This document shows, in pieces, positions 14,928 to 23,139 of a stretch of DNA of 29,819 nt. This stretch comes from JAWWBN01 sp033720955 (GTDB taxonomy: Bacteria; Acidobacteriota; Thermoanaerobaculia; Multivoradales; JAHEKO01). Where the stretch lies: positions 1 to 29,819 of the forward strand of contig JAWWBN010000018.1 of assembly GCA_033720955.1 (NCBI GenBank). The letters are read 5' to 3'. Under the pieces are notes generated by a model. That model was not told the DNA's origin and did no database searches. It was given only the letters and a program-made list of their open reading frames with translations. Numbering within the stretch: the first letter of the stretch is position 1; every line of letters starts with the position of its first letter. Position numbers and translations under genes: made by a program.

Positions 14928-16625
14928 CTAGACGCAGCCGGCCGCCGCGGCTTCGACGCCGATCTCTCTCACGAGCCGCCCACGATCCACCCGGCGGGTG
15001 ACCCCCAGCTCCTCCTCCCGAGCCGTCTCCGGCGCCGTGGTCGCGATCCCGCTCGTCCGCGGCAGAGGCTCGCAGAACCCACCCGGCGCGCACCGGAGCC
15101 AGCTCACCCGGATCACTTCGGTCTGGATCCATCCGACCGCCTCTGCCGGCGAGTAGATCACCTGGCGCTGGCGGCCGTAGTACGCCTTCGACAGGTGGAC
15201 TCCCACCGCGGCGCGGCAGTGCGACGCTTCGCCGATCGCCCGTGACAGCTCGAGGGAGACGGCCGCCAGTCGGCGCACGCCCTCGCTCGGGTCTCGACCC
15301 AATGCGCTCAAGAGCTCCGCCGGCGCGTGGGAGAGGCGGGCCACCCGAGCCCGCTCCGCCGTCTCCTCGCCGGTGGCCCAGCGCTCCAGCAACGACCGCG
15401 GCAGCTCGGGGATCATCTCGATCTCCAGAGAGGCGGGAACCGCCGGGCGCAGCAGCTCGACGAGCTGATCGGGGGAGAGGCCCGGGTTCAGGGCGAGCTC
15501 CCGCCGGTACCTCTCCGCGAGGCCGCTCGAGATCAGGGTCTCGATCTCGTCGCCCGCCAATCGACGCCGGGAGATCGCATCGACCAGCTCTCGGACCCAA
15601 CCGATCTCCCGGCGAGCGTCGTCACGGAGATCGCGGTTGGCTCGCAGCGCGGTCACCGTAACCTCCCGGGTGAGGGAGGGATGGGAGAGGAGCATCTTCC
15701 CCAGCCAGCCGGGCAGCTCCTGCGCGGCCACCAGCATCAGGATCTCGGCCGAGACGGCGGGGTTGCGGAGAAGGCCCGCGAGGGCTTCCCCCTTGGCCGC
15801 CAGGTGGCGGAGGGTCTTCTGGGGCGCCGCCGGGTCGCTCGCCACCTCCCTCGCCGCCTCCGGGCTGAGATCCGTGAGGAGGGCCGCAAGAGAGGCGTCG
15901 GGGAACGCCGGATTCAGCGCCAGCGCCGTCAGGAGCTCGCGCCGCTCCCACGTGGACTCCAGCCCCACGCCGATCTCCTGGAGCTGCGTCAGGACCGGCT
16001 CGGGGCTCCGGCCGTCGGCGGCCGCCTGCATGCACAGCTCCAGCCGGCTCCCCGTGCACCCCGCCACCAGGGCGACCGTCAGGTCGAGGTGTCGGTCGGG
16101 GCTCAACCCGCGCTCCGACATCCAGGCGACCAACGACGGGTGTCTGGCCAGCCCGGGCGGCAGGCTGTAGAAGGAGCGGCCGCGGAGGATGCGCTGCAAG
16201 ACGTCGAAGCTCGCCGCCGGATTCTCCAGCAGACACTCCAGCGTCGGGTTCCATCTGGCTTTCGAGGCCAGAGCCTCGACGACTCCGGATGTCGCCCCTG
16301 GGTTGCAGGCCAGGGCGGCCCTCACCTCCCACTCCGGATCGTCCACGAGTCGAGCCTGCACGGTCTCCGGAAGGGCGGGATTCCCCGCCACGGCGGCGCG
16401 GATCGCGGCTTTCTTCGAGGCAGCGAGCTCCGCCAGCTCAGCGGGGGCGGTCCGGGGATCCGCGGCGCGCCGGGCTTTGCTCGCCGCGAGCGGGCCCTGC
16501 GCCGCGAGGGCGGACACCAGGAGCGCCATCGCCATCGCCCGCCGGGAGGTCCGGCGGGACCCCCCGACGCCCTGGCTAGAGGCCACTCGAGCCTCCCCGA
16601 GAGCACCTCGCGGGTGGTCCTCCAC
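14928..16625 (-). CDS. Exported LRV/HEAT-like repeat protein
   Basis: Protein of up to 565 residues made largely of degenerate leucine-rich-variant/HEAT-type helical repeats, with recurring units of the form NPALPETVQARLVDDPEWEVRAAL. Copies are seen around residues 80-140, 250-310 and 390-420, and near RDPSEGVRRLAAVS in the C-terminal third. Such solenoids are protein-binding scaffolds. A signal peptide is visible at about residues 31-49 (MAMALLVSALAAQGPLAA), preceded by SRRTSRR, a loose twin-arginine-like sequence. The start is uncertain: GTG at 16625 keeps the RR region, while the ATG at 16535 gives a plain signal peptide. The last ~130 residues are not repeat-like and contain several Cys. 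No partner or function can be assigned. Confidence 0.75.
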   Translation of the reverse strand: MEDHPRGALGEARVASSQGVGGSRRTSRRAMAMALLVSALAAQGPLAASKARRAADPRTAPAELAELAASKKAAIRAAVAGNPALPETVQARLVDDPEWEVRAALACNPGATSGVVEALASKARWNPTLECLLENPAASFDVLQRILRGRSFYSLPPGLARHPSLVAWMSERGLSPDRHLDLTVALVAGCTGSRLELCMQAAADGRSPEPVLTQLQEIGVGLESTWERRELLTALALNPAFPDASLAALLTDLSPEAAREVASDPAAPQKTLRHLAAKGEALAGLLRNPAVSAEILMLVAAQELPGWLGKMLLSHPSLTREVTVTALRANRDLRDDARREIGWVRELVDAISRRRLAGDEIETLISSGLAERYRRELALNPGLSPDQLVELLRPAVPASLEIEMIPELPRSLLERWATGEETAERARVARLSHAPAELLSALGRDPSEGVRRLAAVSLELSRAIGEASHCRAAVGVHLSKAYYGRQRQVIYSPAEAVGWIQTEVIRVSWLRCAPGGFCEPLPRTSGIATTAPETAREEELGVTRRVDRGRLVREIGVEAAAAGCV

Positions 16626-16854
16626 AGCGGCGGGGCGTTGCTGGAGCGTTCATTCCCGAAGAGCCGAGCCACGCTATCACGGCGCCACCAGCCCGGGGCG
16701 GGCCCGGCTCGAGCGGTCCCGCGCGCCCTTTATCTCGGCTGGGGGAACCCCGGGCATCGGGGCTCGCCTGGAGCCCCCGGGGGGCGTGCCTGGCGCACCC
16801 CGAGCGACCCCGCGCGCCCTCGGCGACGGCAAGGGGAGCATCCTTCCAGCCGAC
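16626..16854. other. Intergenic stretch upstream of the repeat-protein gene, no gene supported
   Basis: This GC-rich stretch contains one promoter-like hexamer for the minus strand (TAGCGT at 16676-16671 within GTGATAGCGT). A 25-codon frame starting at an ATG at 16653 (minus) has no supporting features. Nothing else is recognisable. Confidence 0.4.
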
Positions 16855-17104
16855 ATGGAATACTCCGCGGCTTCAACTGCCCTCGGAAGGAGCCGTCGCT
16901 GCGCCCGTACCGCCCCACTGCCCTTGCTCGCGGTCCTCACCAAGAAGGGCACTCTCCACCTGGGCCCGGCCAGCCCGGAGGGATGGGACGAGACGGCGCG
17001 GCTGCCGGTCTTCGACGACCTCGCCTGGACGCCTCCCAGCGTCGCCGGGTCCAGCCTCTACCTGCGCAGCCTGGGCGAGCTGGCCCGGGTGGACCTGGTC
17101 CGCC
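16855..17104 (+). pseudogene. C-terminal fragment of a PQQ-type beta-propeller protein
   Basis: From about base 16924 the frame encodes AVLTKKGTLHLGPASPEGWD, DDLAWTPPSVAGSSLYLRS and GELARVDL, which resemble the last two blades of PQQ-like/BamB-like beta-propellers. The rest of the propeller (normally about 300 further residues) is absent upstream. An ATG at 16855 is in frame but leads into non-propeller sequence. The frame runs without a stop into esterase-like sequence, so two unrelated gene pieces appear joined. The family call rests on pattern recognition alone. Confidence 0.45.
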
Positions 17105-17557
17105 GCGAGGGGTGGTGGAGCACCCGCGTGGACCCGCGGGCGCGGATCGACTACCTCTTCTTCGTGGACGACGAGCCCACCCCCGACCCCGCACACGACC
17201 GGCGCTCCACCAGCACCGTCCTCGGGTCGGACATGAACTGGAGCCGCGGCGAAGTGGTCGAGACGTCGTGGGTCGCCCTGCCCGCGTGGCCGGGCCACCG
17301 ACCGCCTCCGGCGCCCCTGAGCCGGGTGGAGAGCTTCGAGCTCGAGATCCGGCCGCACCGTGGAGCCGCTGATCGTGGTCTTCCTCGAGCCCGCCCGCCG
17401 GGTGCGTCTGCGGCCCCTCTTCCGGGAGCTGGTGGCGGCGCCGATCGACGAGCGCTATCGCACCTGGCCCGACCGGGCGTCGCGCGCCCACGTCGGCATG
17501 GGCTGGGAGGGGCTCGGCGCGACGCTGACGGCCCTGGCCGGTGCCGACGGGCGGTAG
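17105..17557 (+). pseudogene. Degenerate enterochelin-esterase-like alpha/beta hydrolase (internal deletion and frameshift)
   Basis: The first part (bases 17105-17358) reads like the N-terminal domain and linker of Fes-type esterases: DPRARIDYLFFVDDEPTPDP, a GSDMNW segment, then RVESFELEIRP. The catalytic domain resumes one frame over at 17360 as EPLIVVFLEPARR, then RELVAAPIDERYRTWPDRA and VGMGWEGLGATL, ending at the TAG at 17555-17557. Between the two parts, the strand, loop and oxyanion region of the normal enzyme (roughly 60-80 residues) are missing. The expected nucleophile motif GxSxGG appears as GMGWEG, with Trp in place of Ser. The protein beyond the elbow is also missing. A catalytically dead remnant is the best reading. 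Confidence 0.5.
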
Positions 17558-17611
17558 GACCCCTCGACGACCGCCGGGCTCTCGCCGGACGGGGGCCTCT
17601 CCGCTCTGGGC

Positions 17612-17617
17612 TAGCAT
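17612..17617 (+). promoter_or_regulatory. Candidate -10 box (TAGCAT) of the alcohol dehydrogenase gene
   Basis: TAGCAT ends 8 nt before the ATG at 17626, with only CTCTCCCG between and no Shine-Dalgarno, consistent with leaderless transcription. Confidence 0.45.
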
Positions 17618-17625
17618 CTCTCCCG

Positions 17626-18609
17626 ATGCGCGCGATGGTGATGCGCCGGCCGGGCGAGCCGCTGGCGCTCGAGGAGCGGGCCCTCCCCGACCCGTCGCCG
17701 GGCCAGCTGCGGCTCCGGGTGGAGGCCTGCGGCGTCTGCCGGACCGATCTCCACGTCTTCGACGGCGACCTCGCCGAGCCGCGCCTGCCGCTGATCCTGG
17801 GCCACGAGATCGTGGGCCGCATCGACGAAGTGGGGCCGGGAGTGGAGGAGATCGAGCCGGGAGCGCGGGTCGGAGTCCCCTGGCTGGGCTGGACCTGCGG
17901 CGACTGCCCCTTCTGCCGCCGGGGGCAGGAGAATCTCTGCGACCGGGCCCGCTTCACCGGCTACCAGCTCGACGGCGGATACGCCGAGGCGACCCTGGCC
18001 GACCCGCGCTACTGCTTCCCGGTGGAGGAGGAGCTCGACGCCGCGGCCACCGCGCCGCTGCTGTGCGCCGGGCTCATCGGCTACCGGTCGCTCCGGATGG
18101 CCGGCGACGCCCGCCGTCTGGGTCTCTACGGCTTCGGCGCCGCCGCCCACATCGTCGCCCAGATCGCCCGCTGGGAGGGACGGGAGGTCTACGCCTTCAC
18201 CCGGGCCGGCGACACGGACGGCCAGGCGTTCGCCCGCGAGCTGGGAGCGGTCTGGGCGGGCGGCTCCGACCGGCCGCCGCCCGAAAGGCTCGACGCGGCG
18301 ATCCTCTTCGCCCCGGTGGGCGGCCTGGTGCCTCGGGCGCTGGCAGCGGTCCGCAAGGGGGGCGTCGTGATCTGCGCCGGGATCCACATGAGCGACGTCC
18401 CCGCCTTCCCCTACGAGCTGCTCTGGGGCGAGCGGTCCGTGCGCTCGGTGGCCAACCTCACCCGGCAAGACGGCCTCGACCTGTTCGAGGTGGCGCCGAG
18501 AGTCCCGGTCCGCACCCAGGTGACTCCCCTGCCGCTGTCGCAGGCCGGCGAGGCGCTGCGCCGGCTGCGGCAGGGCGAGGTCCGGGGCGCCCTCGTCCTG
18601 ACTCCCTGA
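17626..18609 (+). CDS. Zinc-dependent alcohol dehydrogenase (MDR family)
   Basis: Cytosolic NAD(P)-dependent medium-chain alcohol dehydrogenase of 327 residues. Catalytic zinc ligands are C38 (ACGVCRTDLH), H60/E61 (GHEIVG) and C147. The structural zinc site is C91, C94, C97 and C105 (CGDCPFC...NLC). The Rossmann segment GLYGFGAAAH (about 166-175) is the cofactor site. The length is slightly short but fits the subgroup lacking a long C-terminal extension. It likely oxidises or reduces simple alcohols and aldehydes. The frame continues open upstream through the esterase remnant, but the MDR N terminus begins exactly at the ATG at 17626. It converges on the TonB-dependent receptor gene with a 9-bp gap. 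Confidence 0.92.
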   Translation: MRAMVMRRPGEPLALEERALPDPSPGQLRLRVEACGVCRTDLHVFDGDLAEPRLPLILGHEIVGRIDEVGPGVEEIEPGARVGVPWLGWTCGDCPFCRRGQENLCDRARFTGYQLDGGYAEATLADPRYCFPVEEELDAAATAPLLCAGLIGYRSLRMAGDARRLGLYGFGAAAHIVAQIARWEGREVYAFTRAGDTDGQAFARELGAVWAGGSDRPPPERLDAAILFAPVGGLVPRALAAVRKGGVVICAGIHMSDVPAFPYELLWGERSVRSVANLTRQDGLDLFEVAPRVPVRTQVTPLPLSQAGEALRRLRQGEVRGALVLTP

Positions 18610-18618
18610 CCCCCCAGG

Positions 18619-20745
18619 CTACCGCCGCCAGCCCAGCTCGACGCCGATCGAGCGCCCGGGAGAGAGGACCGCCTTGTCGTCGGCGGAGCCGAAGAACTCC
18701 CGGTCGAGCAGGTTGGTGCCGCTCACGGTGACCCGCAGGTCGTCGGAGAGGTGCCGGGTGAAAGAGGCGGAGAGCAGCTCGGCCGACGGGATGGCCATCT
18801 CCCCCGGCCCCGGGTCCCCCTTGGCGTCGCGGACCGCGAACCGGGCGGCGTGCCGCCCGCGCTCGCCGCCGCCCGCGGCTCCCAGGTGCAGCCGGGTCGC
18901 CGGGACGTCGGCCAGGGGCTTGCCGCCCTCCTCGCGCCCCCGCATCCGGTGGCCGCCGAAGGAGAGCGACCAGGCGGCGGTGACCTGGTAGGCGCCCTCG
19001 AGCTCCACCCCCTCGATGGCGCCGGAGGTCAGGTTGACGAAGGTCAGGAGATCGGGCTCGATCTCGACCCGCTCGATGTAGTCGTCGATCTCGGTGCGGA
19101 AGAGGGCGCCGGTGAGAAAGAGCCGCTCGCCGAAGTAGCGCAGGCCGAGGTCCGCGGCCACCGAGCTCTCGGCCTCCAGGTCGGCGTTGCCGACCACCCG
19201 GCCGCGCCCGGTCACGCCGCTGAAGAAGCGCTCCGAGAGGGAGGGGAAACGGAGCCCCGTTCCGAGGTTGGCGGCCAGCTCCCAGCCCCCGCCGAGGGGC
19301 GCGAGCACGCCGGCGAAGCCGGTCAGGGCCCCCTCCGACTCGCCGGGGCCGCCGCCGTTCGTCTGCCGCTGCCAGGCGTAGCGGCCGCCGGCGAGCAGCG
19401 TCAGGGTCCCCACGTTCCACTCGGCGGCGCCGTAGAGCCCCGCCTCGTCCTGCCCCGCGTCGTCCAGGGTGAGCTGCAGGATCTCCGGAGCGAGAAGACC
19501 CGGCAGGGGGGAGATCCGCTCCTCGGCCCGCACCGAGCGGCGGCCGAAGTAGTCGATCCCCACCCGCGCCGAGACCGGTCCGGTCAGGTCGAGCTCGCGC
19601 TGGAAGTTGAGCCCGAAGTCGGTGGCGTCGTTCGCGAGCTCGGACCGCCGCAGCCGGTCGCTCTCGACCACCCGCGTCGAGAGCTCGTTGGGGTGGACCC
19701 ACGCCTCCAGCCGCCAGCGGTCCGGTGAGCGCAGCGCGAAGCGCAGCAGCAGATGCTCCTCCTCCGGATAGACGGTGGTCCGTACCGGGAAGTCGCTGTT
19801 GGGCTTGCCGATGTCGCGTCCCACGGCGCCGATGGCGGTGACCTGGTAGAGCAGACCGCCGGCCTGCCAGTCCCGCTCGGCGACCGCGGAGAGCTGCTCG
19901 AAGCCGCTCGGGAGGCGGTCTCCCGCCGGCGTCTCGGCATCGCCGGCCCGCCGGTGGGCCAGACCCAGCGACCACCCGCCGTCGCCCCAGCCCACGGTCT
20001 GGTACGACTCCCCTCCCTGGCCTCGGTAGCCGGCCGCGGCGCTGAGCCCCTCGTGCACCCGGGGGAAGAGCTGCACCACTCCGCCCAGGGCGCCGGAGCC
20101 GTAGTAGCTGGACGAGGGTCCTCGCAGCACGTCCACCGAGCGCATCAGAAGCGGGTCGACAAAGGAGACCGCGGCGCCCGCGCGGCGCTCGGACTCGATG
20201 CGCATCCCGGCGACCAGCGTCATCACCCGCTGGCGCGAGATGCCCCGCACCGAGTAGGTCTGGAAGATGCCCCCCTGCCCGTTCTCCGACACCCCTGGCA
20301 CCGCGGTGACCAGCTCGGCCAGGGTGGACGGAGGCGCGGCGCGATCCTCCGGGTGGATCAGGGTGGCGGCGATGGAGACCGGCGCCGCGGCGTCGCCGCC
20401 GCGGGCCGCCGACACCACCACCTCCTCGTAGAACTCCTGTTTCGGGAACAGCACGAGCTCGAGATCGCCGGCCGTCTCGGCCGTCACCTCGGCCTCGAGA
20501 AGCTCGAAACGGGGATGACGGACCTCGAGAAGCGCCGGCGGCTCGACCGGCAGCCGGAAGAGGCCCCTGGCTCCGGTGAGGGTGCTCTCGCCCCCCGCGG
20601 AGACGCCGACCCGCGCCCCCTCGACCGCCACCCCCTGCGAGTTGACCACCCGCCCGGCGATCTCGGCGGGGAGGGGGATCGCGCAGAGCGCCAGCGCCAC
20701 GGCCGGCGCAATGCGACGGAGGACGGCGGGAGAGAGCGGGGTCAT
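18619..20745 (-). CDS. TonB-dependent outer-membrane receptor
   Basis: Outer-membrane active transporter of 708 residues. Order of parts: signal peptide (1-28, ending near PLPAEI); a carboxypeptidase-regulatory-like beta domain (about 29-98, GRVVNSQGVAVEGARV); a plug (about 105-230) with VSENGQGGIFQTYSVRGISRQRV and VDVLRGPSSSYYGSGALGGVV; then the 22-strand barrel with LRFPSLSERFFSG and the NPDLEAE-like NADLEAESS motif; finally TNLLDREFFGSADDKAVLSPGRSIGVEL. The last residues, GWRR, lack the usual terminal aromatic. The carrier of the cargo (siderophore, cobalamin or other) is not evident. It has no linked TonB/ExbB genes; a divergent ABC-2 exporter lies upstream. Confidence 0.93.
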   Translation of the reverse strand: MTPLSPAVLRRIAPAVALALCAIPLPAEIAGRVVNSQGVAVEGARVGVSAGGESTLTGARGLFRLPVEPPALLEVRHPRFELLEAEVTAETAGDLELVLFPKQEFYEEVVVSAARGGDAAAPVSIAATLIHPEDRAAPPSTLAELVTAVPGVSENGQGGIFQTYSVRGISRQRVMTLVAGMRIESERRAGAAVSFVDPLLMRSVDVLRGPSSSYYGSGALGGVVQLFPRVHEGLSAAAGYRGQGGESYQTVGWGDGGWSLGLAHRRAGDAETPAGDRLPSGFEQLSAVAERDWQAGGLLYQVTAIGAVGRDIGKPNSDFPVRTTVYPEEEHLLLRFALRSPDRWRLEAWVHPNELSTRVVESDRLRRSELANDATDFGLNFQRELDLTGPVSARVGIDYFGRRSVRAEERISPLPGLLAPEILQLTLDDAGQDEAGLYGAAEWNVGTLTLLAGGRYAWQRQTNGGGPGESEGALTGFAGVLAPLGGGWELAANLGTGLRFPSLSERFFSGVTGRGRVVGNADLEAESSVAADLGLRYFGERLFLTGALFRTEIDDYIERVEIEPDLLTFVNLTSGAIEGVELEGAYQVTAAWSLSFGGHRMRGREEGGKPLADVPATRLHLGAAGGGERGRHAARFAVRDAKGDPGPGEMAIPSAELLSASFTRHLSDDLRVTVSGTNLLDREFFGSADDKAVLSPGRSIGVELGWRR

Positions 20746-20849
20746 CGTTCGATCCCGGGCCGCACCGGCCGGAGCGCCCGCGTGGAATAGGATTGCCCGG
20801 GCCCGGGCGAGCCGGGCGCCGGGCGCCCGGGAGGGCGGAGTATAGCGGC
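20746..20849. promoter_or_regulatory. Divergent promoter region between the TonB receptor and ABC exporter genes
   Basis: On the minus strand, TATTCC (20790-20785) lies 39 nt before the receptor ATG. On the plus strand, GGAG and TATAGC (20841-20846) directly precede the TTG start of the ATPase. The middle (about 20795-20832) is a run of GGGCCC-type palindromes. Confidence 0.3.
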
Positions 20850-21761
20850 TTGAGCGACAAACCGACCCTGGAGCTGCGACAGGTCCGCAAGTGCTACGGC
20901 GACTTCGTCGCCGTAGCCGGGATCTCGCTCGCCGTGCCCCCCGGGTCGATCTACGGCCTGCTGGGTCCGAACGGCGCCGGCAAGACGACGACCATCCGCA
21001 TGATGATGGACATCATCGCGCCCGACGAGGGCGAGGTGCGGCTCTTCGGGCGGCCCCGGCGACCGGAGGACCGGCGGCGGATCGGCTACCTGCCCGAGGA
21101 GCGCGGCCTCTACCAGAAGATGACGGTGGTGGACCAGATGGTCTTCCTGGCCCAGCTCCGAGGCCTGAAGAGGCGCGATGCGCTGCCGGCGATCCGCGAC
21201 TGGCTGGCCCGGGTGGAGCTCGCCGACTGGGAGAGGAAGAAGGTCGAGGAGCTCTCCAAGGGGATGCAGCAGAAGATCCAGCTCGTGGGCACCGTCCTCC
21301 ACGATCCCGACATCGTGATCCTCGACGAGCCCTTCTCCGGCCTGGATCCCATCAATCAGGAGCTGTTCAAGGAGCTGCTCGCGGGGTACAAGACGCTCGG
21401 CAAGACGGTCCTCTTCTCCACGCACGTCATGGAGCAGGCGGAGAAGCTGTGCGACTCGATCTGCCTGATCTCCCGCGGCCGCGCCGTCCTCGCCGGGCGG
21501 CTCGACGAGATCAAGCGCCGCTTCGGCGGGCACTCCTTCCGGGTGACGACCGACACGCCGGCGGAGCGGATGGTCTCGGTCGCGGGAATCGAGCAGGCAC
21601 TCCCCCAGGACGACGGAACGGTGAAGATCCTGCTGGAGGAGACGGCGCGGCCGGGCGAGGTGCTCGGCGGCCTGGTGCGGCTGGGCGAGGTGGCCGAGTT
21701 CCGCTCCGAGGCGCCGGGGCTGGAGGAGATCTTCATCAAGGCGGTGCGCGATGCCGCTTGA
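20850..21761 (+). CDS. ABC-2 type exporter, ATP-binding protein
   Basis: ATPase subunit of 303 residues that powers the neighbouring permease. Walker A is GPNGAGKTT, the signature is LSKGMQQK, Walker B is VILDEPFSGLDP and the switch His is in FSTHVMEQAE. A C-terminal accessory domain of about 75 residues (DUF4162 type, RFGGHSFRVTTDTP onwards) is typical of the NatA/EcsA-like exporter subgroup. A TTG at 20850, giving LSDKPTLELRQVRKCYGDF, is the preferred start: the frame is open from 20793 but the added residues are Gly/Arg/Pro-rich, and the NBD core begins right after the TTG. It overlaps the permease gene by 11 bp, a sign of translational coupling. Confidence 0.9.
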   Translation: MSDKPTLELRQVRKCYGDFVAVAGISLAVPPGSIYGLLGPNGAGKTTTIRMMMDIIAPDEGEVRLFGRPRRPEDRRRIGYLPEERGLYQKMTVVDQMVFLAQLRGLKRRDALPAIRDWLARVELADWERKKVEELSKGMQQKIQLVGTVLHDPDIVILDEPFSGLDPINQELFKELLAGYKTLGKTVLFSTHVMEQAEKLCDSICLISRGRAVLAGRLDEIKRRFGGHSFRVTTDTPAERMVSVAGIEQALPQDDGTVKILLEETARPGEVLGGLVRLGEVAEFRSEAPGLEEIFIKAVRDAA

Positions 21762-23034
21762 GAACGCCCTGGTGGTCGCCCGCCGGGAGTACCTGGCGCG
21801 GGTGCGCACCAAGGGCTTCTGGCTGGCCACCATCGCCCTGCCCCTGCTGCTCGCGGGGATGGGGGTCGTGCCCACCCTGCTCATGGTGGGGGCCGACACC
21901 GGGCAGCGGCTGGTGGTGGTGGACGAGACCGGCGAAATCGGCGACCTGCTGCGGCGCGAGCTCGGCGCGAGCGAGATCCCCGGGCTCCAAGAGGTCGCCG
22001 GCTTCACCCTGACCGTCGAGGCGCCGGCCGCGGACCGGCAGGCGCAGCGCGCGGAGCTGAACCGCCGCGTGCTGGACGGCGAGATCGACGCCTGGAGCTG
22101 GCTCGACGACGCCTCGATCACCGAGGGGCGGATCGGCTACAACGCCGAGAGCGTCTCCAACTTCCTCACCCAGGAGCGGCTCGAGGACGCCCTCTCGCGG
22201 GCGGTGCGGGTCTACCGGCTGGAGCGCGCCGGGTACGACGCCGAGGCCGTGAGCGAGCTGACAAGTGGGGTGCGCCTCAAGACGTCCAAGATCAGCGAGG
22301 AGGGGGAGAAGGAGGAGGGGGCCGAAGCCGGGATCATCCTCGCCTACCTCCTCTTCTTCCTGCTCTACATGGTGCTGCTGATCTACGGCCAGCAGGTGAT
22401 GAACGGCGTCTTGGAGGAGAAGACCAGCCGCATCGTGGAGGTGATCGTCTCCACCACGCGCCCCTTCGAGCTCATGCTGGGCAAGCTGACGGGGGTCTGC
22501 TGCACGGCGCTGACGCAGCTCGGAATCTGGCTCGCCGCCCTGGCGGTCGTGACCCTCCCCGGGGTCGTCTCGGCGATGGCCTGGATCCCCGAGGAGGTGG
22601 ACCTGCCGACCTTCGCGCCCGGGATCTTTCTCCACTTCCTGATCTGCTTCCTGCTCGGCTTCTTTCTCTTCAGCTCGGTCTACGCGGCCATCGGCGCCGC
22701 CTTCAACAACGTCCAGGAGGCGCAGCAGTTCGCCTCGGTGGCGGTCTTCTTCCTGATCGCCCCTGTCTTCTTCTTCTGGGTCGTGATCAACGATCCCGAC
22801 TCGACGGTGTCGGTCGTCACCTCGCTGGTGCCGCTCTTCACTCCCCTGCTGATGATGCTGCGCATCGCGATCAAGACCCCGCCGGCGTGGCAGATCGTCC
22901 TCGGCTACCTGCTCACCGCGTTGGCCACCTGGGCCTCCATCTGGGCCGGCGCCCGGATCTACCGCACCGGCATCCTGATGTACGGCAAGAAGCCCAGCGC
23001 CAGAGAGCTCTGGCGATGGCTGCGCCGCGCCTGA
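21751..23034 (+). CDS. ABC-2 type exporter, permease protein (NatB-like)
   Basis: Membrane subunit of 427 residues paired with the upstream ATPase. One N-terminal helix (about residues 26-47, IALPLLLAGMGVVPTLLMVG) is followed by an extracytoplasmic domain of roughly 140 residues, then about five to six helices in the C-terminal half, beginning IILAYLLFFLLYMVLLIYGQQVMNGVLEEKTSRI. The EEKTSRIVEVIVSTTRPFELMLGK segment after the second helix is the hallmark of NatB/YhaP-type permeases. Family members export Na+, antibiotics or lipids; here the substrate is unknown. The gene ends about 105 bp before the convergent response regulator. Confidence 0.9.
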   Translation: MPLENALVVARREYLARVRTKGFWLATIALPLLLAGMGVVPTLLMVGADTGQRLVVVDETGEIGDLLRRELGASEIPGLQEVAGFTLTVEAPAADRQAQRAELNRRVLDGEIDAWSWLDDASITEGRIGYNAESVSNFLTQERLEDALSRAVRVYRLERAGYDAEAVSELTSGVRLKTSKISEEGEKEEGAEAGIILAYLLFFLLYMVLLIYGQQVMNGVLEEKTSRIVEVIVSTTRPFELMLGKLTGVCCTALTQLGIWLAALAVVTLPGVVSAMAWIPEEVDLPTFAPGIFLHFLICFLLGFFLFSSVYAAIGAAFNNVQEAQQFASVAVFFLIAPVFFFWVVINDPDSTVSVVTSLVPLFTPLLMMLRIAIKTPPAWQIVLGYLLTALATWASIWAGARIYRTGILMYGKKPSARELWRWLRRA

Positions 23035-23081
23035 TCTAACGGGGTCGGCCGGCCTCCCCCGGCGGCCGGGCCTTCGCGCGA

Positions 23082-23101
23082 GCGCCTCGAGCGGGAGGCG
23101 C
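23082..23101. terminator. Hairpin between convergent genes
   Basis: A 7-bp perfect stem (GCGCCTC at 23082-23088 with GAGGCGC at 23095-23101) with a 6-nt loop lies between the converging ABC permease and response-regulator genes. No U-tract follows on either strand, so it is a weak terminator candidate. Confidence 0.3.
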
Positions 23102-23139
23102 CGACGCGGCACCACCGGAAAGCTTCTGGCGGCTCGCCC

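Noticed and set aside
16576..16653. A 25-codon minus-strand leader peptide before the repeat-protein gene
   Set aside because: No ribosome binding site, no attenuator-like structure and a composition typical of random GC-rich frames.
16855..18609. A single long fusion protein from the propeller fragment through the alcohol dehydrogenase
   Set aside because: The frame is open, but bases 17360-17625 in it are the wrong frame for the esterase remnant and the dehydrogenase has a normal N terminus at 17626 with its own promoter-like box.
20795..20832. GGGCCC-rich palindromic run in the divergent TonB receptor/ABC region as an operator
   Set aside because: Several overlapping weak palindromes are expected from a sequence made almost only of G and C; no distinct half-sites could be defined.
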